Assembly (NCBI RefSeq): GCF_016859285.1
Contig: NC_053400.1
Coordinates: 18,791,546 to 18,855,545 of the forward strand
DNA from: Xiphias gladius
Lineage: Eukaryota; Chordata; Actinopteri; Istiophoriformes; Xiphiidae
Direction of reading: 5' to 3'
Length of the DNA: 64,000 bases
Below, piece after piece: positions 24,901 to 33,878 of the stretch. Below the pieces are notes generated by a model. The model saw only the letters and a program-made list of their open reading frames with translations, was not told the DNA's origin and ran no database searches. The position numbers and the translations under genes are program-made. Positions within the stretch are counted from its first letter, which is position 1; every line of letters starts with the position of its first letter.

Positions 24901-27900
24901 AAAAATAATTCTTATATGTATAATTATGTTTGTCCAATTACTTTTGAGCTTCTGAAAATGAGGGACTGTATAAAAATGGCTGTAATTCCTAAACAGTTAA
25001 TGCAATATTTTTGTTAAACCCCTTGAACTAAAGTTGAACGTCTACACTTCAATCAAATCATGACGGCTTCGTTTTAAATCCATCGTGGTGGTGTACAGAG
25101 GCAAAATGACAAATTGTTTCACTGTCCAAATACTTATGTACCTAACTGTATATTAACTTCATGTGTGCATCCTGGGTTGGTTATGCAGCTCCTGACGTAA
25201 AGTTTTTGACCGCTATTCATGGTCATCACAAATCGGTCTAGTCCTTCAGAATAACAGCAACTGTGGGTCCCTTGTGGTCAGAAGTCTCGACAGCAAGACG
25301 TGGGGCACCCATCCACAAACAAAGGTCTTAGCTTTCAGACAAATTGGAAAGTTAAGAACTTGTGCGGGTGTAGCTTGCCTAAATAATATGTTCTGTGAGG
25401 TTCTGGTCTGGCACAATCCTGGTCTACACTGGTTTCACAGTGTCTTAAAGGATTATTTTCTCAGAAATGGTTGCGACCAGGGAGAAATGGAATACAGGGG
25501 TGTATGTTTACAGAGGGTAGTGTGTACACCCACTGAGCTTGGCTATGACCCATGGACTTCTTTAGGCACTAGTTGTTGTCATTGGTTTGTCTTGACGAAT
25601 CACAGCAACAATTTGAAAATTCTTTTGCCCCAATTTAAAGTCTTGTAGTTTAACGATTTGACTGTCAGGAGCTGCCCGGATATTATTTTTTGTTTTGTTT
25701 GTTTGTTTGTTTTTTTGTTTGTTTTTTTTGTTTTTGTTTTTTCCTTTAAAATTTCGTGGGTCAAATGTTATTAGAATAAGCCTGAAATAATTAATAAAAG
25801 TTGAATCATTGCATGCTTCCAGTGTCAGGCGTTTAATCTTAGACAGTTACAGTTAGAATTATGTTAAAACACTCTGTAAACAAATAATTGCAGCAAAGTA
25901 AGTTATGAAAAAAAGTAATTGTTTCGGTGTAGGTGCTGAAAGGCATCTCATTGGCACTGATACTGAAATACTTTAAACATTAAGCTGCCTCAGTTATATA
26001 TGGCCTCCCAGGTCCTAAATGCCTTACTGGTATTTCTTCAGGATTTTTAACTGGGTGTTTTGTTTCTTTATCAGATCGGTGGTGTATCAGCAGAACTCTA
26101 AAGAGTCCGCCACTCTGCAGCCTTTCTTTACCCTGCAGCTGGACATCCAGTCAGAGAAGATCCGCACTGTCCAGGAGGCTCTAGAAACCTTGGTGGCACG
26201 GGAGTCGGTCCAGGGCTACACTTCTAAAACCAAGCAGGAGGTATGCAGAAAGTGCACTTTCAGGCTACATTTTAGTTAAGATCAAAGTCATACGTTTATC
26301 ACATTACAAAATAAGTAATATAAAAACCACATATTAATTATTTTTGTGGTATTGATTTCTTTTTGGTATTTTAGTAATTCATTTGGGTTATATTTACTGA
26401 TAGAGTGGGCAAAACATTTATAGTGCTCAAAGATATTTGTTATAGGATTTACTTTAATAGAAAATTTTGGTGGTTGGCATCTGCACTGACAGTTTATCAT
26501 ACAAATGAAAAGTATTGTTGGCCACTTGAATTTTCTTCACAAATATTGGAATTGTTGCCTTGGGTCTGAGTGCACAAGACCTCACAACTGAGGAAAATAC
26601 TTGTCTGAAAACAGTACAGACAGTGAACATTAAGCTGGAACAACTGGTGCAGGGAACATCTGCTCTACAGCTGCATAATGGGCATCTTTGAAGTGTTTTT
26701 TTTTTTTCTTCTTCTTCTTTCGGTGACATAAACCTATTGTTAAAGTCTTTATCATTTTAGAGCCCATTAAATTTGGTCCACAGCCTGACACTTGTCTTTT
26801 ATACTTTGAAAAGCCCCAAAACATAGTGATTCATGAGTCACTGCTTTTAAGGGTTCAGCAAGTTCTTTGTATTTCCAACAAAATGTTACCTCTTGTTCTG
26901 TACTTGTTTCATTCTCTTTCCTGTGTTGTTTAGAAGATTTTTATTGGGCTTTATCGTAAGTCTACAGTTACAAATTGTTTTGTGAGTATTTGAAAATCTA
27001 ACTTTTTACCCTTGGATAAACTTCTATTGCTATCACAGTATGTTCTCTGACTGCTCGACTTTCTCTGCCTTGTGTCCTCATTCTCAGATTGAGATCAGTC
27101 GGAGGGTGACTTTGGAAGAGCTGCCCCCTGTGCTGGTGCTCCATCTTAAGAGATTTGTTTTTGAAAAGACTGGAGGCTGCCAGAAACTGACCAAGAACAT
27201 TGATTACCCCGTTGACCTGGAAATCAGCAAAGGTATGGACCCACACTAACCAAAGACACATAACCATGAACTTTGACTGTTGCAAACTCACTATACTGTG
27301 TCTTCATGATCGTAGTGTGGTCCCATCAAGGTCCTTTTCTGTGATTATATCTCAGAATGTGTACATATGTGCATGCAGCAGGCAATCATTTTAACGAAAG
27401 CTGTCCTTTTAAAATATTTTTCTGAAGTCGAGGTCGCCCAATCACGACAGTCTTATTGAATTTAAGACACATGCACAAGATACAGTTTACAATCATAAGA
27501 ACTCCAGCCTCGATAAGAGGCCATGTTTTCAAAAAAAAATGCATCAACAGGCTTATTAATTTTAGCTGTAGATAATTAATTCCATGAGTTGGCGAGAAAA
27601 AAACCCACTGTCAGTACTTTTTACACTCGGAAAAAGATGGTTCCCCTGAGAGGGACTAATCTTTCTGAAGGGGAATAATCTATAAGTGAGTGATCTGTCT
27701 GCTCGCTTTGGCAGTGATGCATGAAAATGACACACAGTGTTATACTCCCTGATTGAATCGGATTGCAAAATCAGGACGAGGTTCAGAATGAATCAGGATA
27801 AGAATTTTGCACTGAAGTTTGTAAACCCCATAAATTTTCATACTTTTGTGCAAAAACAACTTTAAAATGAAATAATTTTTCTGAGACCTACTACATATGT

Positions 27901-28855
27901 TGTATATGACATTTAGGAGTTTTTAATGAATTTTTCATGCTGTGGTTGCAGTTATTCAACAAATTCCTCTTTTTTTTTATTTTTTATTTGTACTTTCTCA
28001 CTTGAGAAATGCTTTTAAAAGACTTTGCAAACTCAGAACAATGTCTCCAACTGACTTTCAGGCAATTGTGCTGTTTAATTGAGTACCCTGCTTCAGCAGG
28101 AAAGGCACAATTCGCTCAAGTCTGCAGTGTAAATCTTGCCGGGCCAGCAGCATAACATGGTGTAACACATTCTGTATTTAATTATAATTTAAGCAATGGC
28201 CTAAAACTTTTTGGTCTAATCAGCTGATTTTTCCTAATTGTGATTTCCTTTCAGATCTCTTGTCTTCTGGAGTGCGGAGCAAAGTTGTGAAAGGCCAAAG
28301 AACTTACAGGCTCTTTGCAGGTGTGGTTGTTTTTTTTGTTCTTTATGTACTTCAGTCACATTGGTGAATCTGCTCCATCTACTCCTTCACCCACAGAAAA
28401 CAACAGCTCTGCTAAGTGTACTTTAAGAATGGTTGTCCCTTCCTGTTTTCAACCTGAAAACATCTGGTCAATAGCAATCTTTATTTGACATGAAGTATTT
28501 TAAAATCACAACAAATGAGAAAATTATTTTGGAATAAGTCTTTCTAATTTTATTTTGGTTTGTAAAATCCTTACATCCTGCAGTGCTCAACATTGAAATA
28601 AATGATGAGTAATGACTTTTAAAGCCTTTTCTCTAATGTCTCCTTCTCTGTCTCTCAACTTAACCAGTTGTCTATCACCATGGGAACAGCGCGACAGGCG
28701 GTCATTACACCACGGATGTCTTCCATATTGGTCTTAACGGCTGGCTGCGCATTGACGACCAGACAGTGAAGGTCATCAACCAGTACCAGGTGGTGAAGCA
28801 GACTGCGGAGCGCACCGCCTACCTGCTGTACTACCGCCGCGTCGACCTGCTGTAG
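5967..28855 (+). CDS. usp10: Ubiquitin carboxyl-terminal hydrolase 10 (USP10)
   Basis: There are 14 coding exons: 5967-5987, 13283-13351, 13945-13990, 16838-18070, 20663-20754, 21601-21710, 21797-21855, 21944-22047, 22533-22632, 23199-23379, 26075-26240, 27088-27232, 28255-28320 and 28668-28855. All junctions are GT-AG with matching phases and together encode 859 aa; human USP10 is 798 aa, and most of the extra length is in exon 4. USP10 is a cysteine protease that removes ubiquitin from p53, CFTR, Beclin-1 complexes and 40S ribosomal proteins, and it binds G3BP to restrain stress-granule assembly. Visible here are the G3BP-binding motif as FGEF (10-13), a PAM2-like PABP-binding motif [10 protein letters not shown] (76-85), a Lys-rich KKRPPGYY box (about 145-155), the Cys box [13 protein letters not shown] with Cys483, the [10 protein letters not shown] motif, and the His box with His810 and Asp827/828. 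The frame is intact throughout. Confidence 0.98.
9161..9183. repeat. (AT)n microsatellite
   Basis: A run of about 11 TA units followed directly by a poly(T) stretch, inside usp10 intron 1. Confidence 0.9.
9330..9412. repeat. Fragment of dispersed repeat family C
   Basis: The segment holds 'ctaaatgttagcatgctac' and neighbouring 'gcatgctaagatgctaa' motifs typical of the longer copies at 42.2-42.7, 56.8-57.4 and 58.4-58.7 kb. Confidence 0.5.
11834..12165. repeat. Dispersed teleost repeat, family A, copy 3 (inverted)
   Basis: Reverse orientation of the family A pattern: it ends with 'caactaatcgtttactcaac' and 'tgtttcagctcta', and inside it are 'ccaaaacccaaagatatt' and 'tcacatttgagaag'. It lies in usp10 intron 1. 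Confidence 0.6.
13991..16837 (+). other. usp10 intron 3 (2.8 kb)
   Basis: No coding sequence recognised. It contains an unbroken run of 30 A at 15925-15954 and long T tracts at about 14198-14221. Confidence 0.65.
16838..18070 (+). CDS. usp10: usp10 exon 4: long disordered N-terminal regulatory region
   Basis: This 1,233-base exon encodes about residues 46-457. It begins with the conserved [13 protein letters not shown] segment and the PAM2-like motif, then the Lys-rich KKRPPGYY box, then a long low-complexity part rich in Ser, Thr, Ala and Pro, including a run of eight or more consecutive Ser codons near 17484-17505. It closes with the conserved [11 protein letters not shown] segment near 17882. 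Such sequence is expected to be unstructured and heavily phosphorylated. Its length and composition vary strongly between vertebrates and explain why the protein exceeds the human one. Confidence 0.95.
18071..20662 (+). other. usp10 intron 4 (2.6 kb)
   Basis: No coding sequence recognised. It holds a perfect 14-bp inverted repeat at 18699-18730 and a T/G-rich tract with 'gttt' repeats at about 20275-20320. Confidence 0.6.
18699..18730. repeat. Perfect 14-bp inverted repeat (hairpin)
   Basis: The arms TTGAAATATGAAAT (18699-18712) and its exact reverse complement (18717-18730) are separated by four bases. Confidence 0.85.
20663..21710 (+). CDS. usp10: usp10 exons 5-6: Cys box of the USP catalytic domain
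   Basis: Exon 5 (20663-20754) ends right after the codons for GNWCYINA, carrying the catalytic cysteine (residue 483). Exon 6 (21601-21710) continues with [16 protein letters not shown]. The Cys box is thus split by an intron of 846 bases three codons after the nucleophile's tyrosine. All key residues of the family are present, so the enzyme is predicted active. Confidence 0.96.
21065..21375. repeat. Dispersed teleost repeat, family A, copy 4
   Basis: Located in usp10 intron 5. It shows 'gattagttgatcaacagag', 'tcaaatgtgagggtttgatg' and the terminal 'aataatcagcagaataatca' pattern, interrupted by a T-run of about 25 bases near 21113-21137. Confidence 0.6.
23616..25148 (+). mobile_element. Tc1/mariner-type DNA transposon, inactive copy 1
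   Basis: 1,533 bp in usp10 intron 10. Both ends are intact: it starts cagttaggtac and ends gtacctaactg, and each side is flanked by TA, the Tc1 target. The terminal inverted repeats are long (about 200 bp; compare 23640-23830 with 24930-25135). The left repeat has an extra short insertion (about 11 bp, around 23628-23640) that creates a small palindrome. The internal transposase is disrupted. Sequence closely matches a second copy at 52.4-54.1 kb in the same orientation. Confidence 0.95.
23922..24895 (+). pseudogene. Tc1-like transposase remnant, copy 1
   Basis: Recognisable pieces of a DD34E transposase lie in order but in different frames: a degraded DNA-binding N-terminal part from about 23922, the first catalytic Asp in WTDET (about 24316), the second in MDNDSKHT (24605-24628), and the final Glu in SPDLNPIEQ (about 24688-24714). 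The last open piece ends at 24802. Frame breaks, deletions and premature stops show it cannot make a working protein. A deletion just before the start has removed most of the region between the left repeat and the ORF that copy 2 retains. Confidence 0.9.
25185..25675. repeat. Segment with 12-bp inverted ends, possible MITE
   Basis: GCAGCTCCTGAC at 25185-25196 is matched by its exact reverse complement at 25664-25675. The 491-bp interior is less AT-rich than its surroundings and has an open frame of 124 codons (25274-25648) with no recognisable domain. No target-site duplication was seen. It could be a non-autonomous element or chance. Confidence 0.3.
27088..28855 (+). CDS. usp10: usp10 exons 12-14: C-terminal His box of the catalytic domain
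   Basis: Exon 12 (27088-27232) encodes the conserved [12 protein letters not shown] segment. Exon 13 (28255-28320) is a 66-base exon ending in RLFA. Exon 14 (28668-28855) encodes [15 protein letters not shown] with the catalytic His (810), then GWLRIDDQ with the Asp residues, and the YLLYYRR C-terminus followed by TAG at 28853-28855. Exon 14 is strikingly GC-rich compared with its flanks. Confidence 0.96.
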
Positions 28856-31760
28856 ACACACACATAGACACCGCAACATACACGCAAGAATGCCCGAATA
28901 TATTGTCAAACACACACAAAACATACATCCTAAAAATGCACTCGTTGACAGTACAGTACACCTACACATGACACAAACACACCAAACTAATGAACAGGAA
29001 CACTGCCCAACTTGTTCTCTTGCAAGATTTTCCTCCTCCTTCCCTCCCCGCTTTCCTGAGAACCAGCTTTTCCAGCACCCTTTTCCTCGTCTTTTTTCTT
29101 TTCGGAAGAAGAGAAACAAGCTGCATTCACAAAGATTTCCCTGTGACTGCTCTCTCTTCTCTGTGCACCACTGCTGTGTTTTGTTTTTGTTTTTTTTTTG
29201 GTTTTTTTCTTTTTCTTTTTTGTTTTACTTCTAAAGCAGCAAGAAAGGACTGTTGAATAGACAGAGGTTGGGCTGAGGTTACAGGTTAGGACCTGAGACT
29301 CACCTGACTGAACCCACAGCTTGGCTCAGATAGCAAACAGTGGACTCACTCACACAGGAATAACTATCTACCACAGGCTGCAAGTGGACTGCTGGGGTAA
29401 TTTCTCTTGTTTGAATTACCTTTTTTAAGGAAATGACCTAGAAATATCAGTGTTTGCCTTTTAGTAAAAGAGAACTGTTGACCTAAAAAAATGCCGCAGT
29501 TTAAAAGCCTATCTGAATTTGCCCTAGTGCATTGAAAAGGCCCAGCACCAGCATTATCACGAGTCTCTCCTCCCAAGGCCAGATTGTCTTCTTCGCTGCC
29601 ACCGACACCAACAAGTCCTCCTCCTCCATTTCCTCACTTTTACGATGCTTTTAAATCTAGGTACTTGAGCCATCAAAAACAGGAAAAAAGATGGGTGGTA
29701 CATTGGATGGAAACGTAAAAGCTTCTTTGTTTGAGAGATCCTTGTTATGGTATCTGGGTTTAGATTTAGAAAGACTATTAAAAAAATATTGATGCGCTTT
29801 AGAACTTAATAACAAATAAGCTTCTGTGCACAAAGTATAATAAACTGATTGATTAAGATATGACAGGCAAATGCATATTTTGCAAATATTTAGATTAAAA
29901 TGTAAAAAAAAAAAAAAAAAAAACTAAAAAAAAAAACTAAATAAAATCTAGCAGACTGAAAACTTGTTTGGGTCCTAAAAGACTGCGCTAGTTTTTAGAC
30001 TCAGTTCTTGCACTGGAGAGATGGCAACCAATCAAGACAGATTCCACTGCAAAATCTTGCCCTTGTTTACTTTGTACATTTCCTTCTTTATTCATTGTTT
30101 TTGTCTTTTCTTGTCTAAAGGTTCCACCTGTGTATGGGTGGCTTATCAGTGTAGTTCTGAGCCACACCACCCGTCTTACCCCCCAACTGAGCAGAAAGTG
30201 GGGGCTGCCTTAGGTTCAGTGTGTGATGTTTTTCCACTCAGTGTACAAGTCTAACCCTAAGCAGGCGGCAACAGCAAGTCTAATGTCTGTGAAGAGTTAG
30301 GGGAATGTACCTGACACCTCTTTATTTTACTCTTCTGTGGCTCAGCGTTTCCTCTGAGTCAAAGGAAACTGAGTGTTGAGGGGAAGTGGGACTACATCTG
30401 TGCTACACTCTGCATAAAGACCCCGGACATGCGCACAAAGGAGATAGTGTTTGCTTCTGTTGAAGATATTGATTTTTGGATCATTCATTGATTGTGATGA
30501 TTTTTGTCTGAGTTACTAAAATGTTTTTTTTTTTTTTCTTTTTTTTTTTTTTTTTGGTCATTGATTGGATGTCCCCTTGCTCTCGCTCCTTTCAGACAAA
30601 TATGCTTGCATTTGAATTGGTGTTTGAAAAGAAAATACACAGGCTAAAACACAACAATGAATAAAATTGATCTAGTTCTTTGCTTGATATTTATTTCCAT
30701 TTTGTCATTTTCTCTTTTCAGATTTTTTTTTGTTTTGTTTGTTTGTTTGTTTGTTTTTTGCTCAAGACCCATTTCATTCCAACCACCAGTGCCACAATCT
30801 CAGTATTAACACTTTACAAAATGTAAACTCAAGTATTTCTATATGATTTAGGCTTGTGTTCTTGGACTTTAATCCAAAAATTCCTTTCCTTTGTCCCAGA
30901 CAGACGTCACTTTCTCACACATACCTGTCCATCAATAAAAACAAGGTACACAGTTGAGAAGGCGGTTGTCCCACACTTTTGTGTTTCAGATCAGAGTGCA
31001 GTGTACAAGCGTTTTCTCATATTTTAAGAGCAGCACACGGATAATTTAAAATGGTCCTTACTTGGTTGTAAGTTCAGACTGATTAGCTTCAGTCTTTCAA
31101 TTTAAAATTAAAGTAATAATTTTCAAAATGACCCATTAAATTGAAATTATTTTTAGCTTCTGTGTGATAGATCATTATGTTGTGCATATTGACTTTTCTT
31201 GTGGGTTTCAAACTCAGAAACCTTTCCCAGATAAACCAAAGGAAAACATTATATAGGCCCTCTTGCCTTTCCTTCAATTTATATTCAAACTTTACTTTGC
31301 CTTCTCCATCCAACGTCTTGTTGCCATGTCTCGTCACAGTCCATGACTCATTTCACAAAGGAAACAGCATGCTGTTTAGACAGTCAATACATCTTGCAAC
31401 TTTAATGATAGTTCAGTTGTGCTGCTGGCTTTGTAGTCATTTCTGCACAGATTGTGACATTGTTGATTTGCATACTTTTTTTTTTTCCCCCCCTTTTAGA
31501 GAATGTGTAGAAGTTGGGACTTTGAAATGGACAACTTGAGCTTTTTGTTGTACAGTTTTATCTCAGTCTCTCATGGTCAGGAAATGTGCTGGTAAAATGC
31601 TTCAACAATGTCTCTTTTCAGTATGTGCTCCTAACACTATTGTCTGCTGGGAATTGTTGGGATATTGACCTAAAAACTAAATCTATTCTGTCTTTTAATT
31701 TTAAGCCTCCAGCATTATATTTTGTTTATTGTTCAAATAAAAGATTGTGCAAAAAGCAAT
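28856..31760 (+). other. usp10 3' UTR with several poly(A) signals
   Basis: No coding sequence follows the stop. AATAAA hexamers occur at 29839-29844, 29940-29945, 30660-30665, 30934-30939 and 31736-31741. The last would give a 3' UTR of about 2.9 kb; the first about 1 kb, closer to the mammalian length. Long T/TTTG tracts (30517-30555, 30722-30760) break the region. Which sites are used cannot be told from sequence. Confidence 0.55.
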
Positions 31761-33736
31761 TTGCTAATGAGGTGTAGTCAGAAGACTACTTGGCTTTCTT
31801 ATGATACAGTAAATACTGAAAACATCTGCAGTTTCTAGACCGTGGACTGGCCTACAGAACAATGTGCACAATAAACCAAAACAAAAACGATCCAGAGGGT
31901 CCTGGTGTACCACATGCTCTTAATTATTCTCTTGTTCCTGTATGTCAACATATACTATGAGTAGTATTTGTAGTACGTCTCATCTCCCCCTCCTGTGGTC
32001 TAACTGGCTGCCTCAGTGCCAACAGTGCTCTCTTTAGGGCTGTGGCTGTTTGTTTTAATGGGAAGCAGACTCATCATTGAAAAACTTGCCATGTAAGGTT
32101 TTTCTGCCCTTTTAGTATTCCTTACTATTTATTCCTACGTTACTATAGCTCAGTTGTCTACTGAAATGTGGCTTTGCTCTCTAACTTTTACGGTCAAGTG
32201 TATTATTTGTTAATGTCAGAAGGCAACTAAATGATCTGTTTTTGTTTTTTGTTTTTTTTGTTTTTTAACAAGCCCACAGCTTGGGGAGAAAATTACATGT
32301 TTGAACACCCACTGATAGACCACCTATACTCAAAAGTGTCTCCTACCATTCTCGAGGGATGATGGTGTTATGTACGTAAGCCTTCTCCGCAAGGGCCTTT
32401 TTAAGACTTTGAGTGGTTTGTTGAAATGCGTAAGACATGTTTTTCAACACAAGCCAGTCATTTTAATGGTCCTAGCATTGTAGCATCAATTGGGGCATAG
32501 AAGAGCAAAAGCTATCTACAGAAAGGGGCTAGTGCTGCATGTTACTTTTTTTTTTTTTTTGTAATTTGACCGTGTTGTTAGGCCATTTTAGGTAATTAAA
32601 GCACCAAGGATTAAAATAATTATTCAGAGTGGAGATGAGCAACCCAAAATTGGGGGCTCTCTTGGGGGCAACTAAGTACAACCACATGCAGCAGCAGATG
32701 AAAACAAGGGGCCCTAGTCACATCTGTACGTCTGCTCTACAAAACAACTCAACCTCTTATAACTGTGAGTCATTTGTTTTAGTAGATAGGAGCCAACCAT
32801 CAAACCCGCCACTTACACAAGTAGCAGCCAACACATCTAAATATCATACAAGGGCAGTGATAATGTCTTAAGCTCTTTAAAGCCCATATCACCAAATTTG
32901 CAACGTGCAAGCTGCGATTTGCAACATTACATTATTTCCTCTTGCTCTTTTGCCATTTTACTGGCTAAAGCGCACACCATACCTCTGACTCCTCCATGGA
33001 GCAGGGCGAGAGCCTTTTACGAGTTGAAACTGTATCCCAAATTTTTGAGCCTAAACTACTTGTGAAATGTGATGCTACCACCATATGCAATCTGGAAGCA
33101 GACAAATCTCTTTTGTGAAACAGACCTCAGCTTGTCTAATGGCTAAATGGATGCACGTTCCAAAACATATTGAAGTTATAGACAGTTTTAGGATCTCTGC
33201 AGCTAGCGTGCCTTTTTTGATGTCTTAGTGGTGAGTTTGTAACATTCGAGTAAGGGGATATTAAGGCCAAAACAAGGGTGTTTTGAGCTGTTTACCAGCA
33301 AACAGACAGGTGACAAAGGAAACAACTCAATAAATGAGGTGAATGGAATGTAGATGCTGTCGTAGAGGGGTCACTGAATGGTTTTTGTAATCATGACAGT
33401 GAAGTGTAGAATATGTTATGGCCTGCACAGTCACCAGATATGAAGGATTGGCATGTCCGCCATTAGTATCAGTCCTTCTATAACACTGTTACAAACAAAT
33501 AAAGCTATACTATAAATATTTTTCTATACAGCATTCTCATCGTATACTCTTACATTTGACTAATCTGGCCTTCCACCACCAATTCTTACTCGGGTGATTT
33601 TTATGCGTTTCAAGTACGATTACAATCCAGCCTCTGGTTTATTTTTATAATCAGCCTTGCGCACCGTATGGTCTCCCCTCACAGTCTCCTCTCCAGTTTT
33701 CCCCCCCTCTGCATTTCATCTCTGTGTCTTGTTTAG
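31761..33736. other. Intergenic region downstream of usp10
   Basis: Mostly AT-rich sequence without recognisable genes on either strand; a G/T-rich homopolymer tract lies at about 32239-32270 and a T-run at 32545-32560. Confidence 0.5.
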
Positions 33737-33822
33737 ATGCTCACCAGCACTCCACAGTTTCTAAGGAAAGTAAACTAGGCAACGAGAGCTTCAAGGACCT
33801 CTGCAAGCACCTGTCCAAATAA
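33737..33822 (+). CDS. Candidate terminal exon of unknown membership
   Basis: A good 3' splice site (ctgtgtcttgtttag) is followed by an open frame of 27 codons ending TAA at 33820-33822. Its peptide ends with GNESFKDLCKHLSK. Third codon positions in the second half are nearly all G or C, unlike the surrounding AT-rich DNA, which looks coding. An AATAAA hexamer (33818-33823) overlaps the stop. The entry phase (two bases completing a codon) fits donors after usp10 exons 3, 4, 7, 9, 12 or 13, so an alternative usp10 last exon is conceivable; it could equally belong to an unseen gene or be chance. I do not recognise the peptide. Confidence 0.3.
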
Positions 33823-33852
33823 ACCAGCTCTCAGTTTTGTGTATGGAGAAGT

Positions 33853-33878
33853 TGTGTGTGTGTGTGTGTGTGTGTGTA
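33853..33878. repeat. (GT)n microsatellite
   Basis: About 12-13 GT units directly downstream of the candidate exon. Confidence 0.9.

Larger units (their letters stand above)
23380..26074 (+). other. usp10 intron 10 (2.7 kb) carrying a Tc1-like element
   Basis: The intron is largely made of a Tc1-like transposon (23616-25148), an adjoining inverted-ended segment (25185-25675) and a T/G-rich tract with 'gttt' repeats (25686-25740). No usp10 exon is missing from the reading frame across it. Confidence 0.85.

Noticed and set aside
23616..25148. Tc1 copy 1 as a working transposon or as usp10 coding sequence
   Set aside because: The transposase is broken by frameshifts and deletions, and usp10 exon phases close perfectly across the intron that holds it.
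28655..29119. Minus-strand 154-codon open frame
   Set aside because: It is opposite the last usp10 exon and its UTR; it has no recognisable domain.
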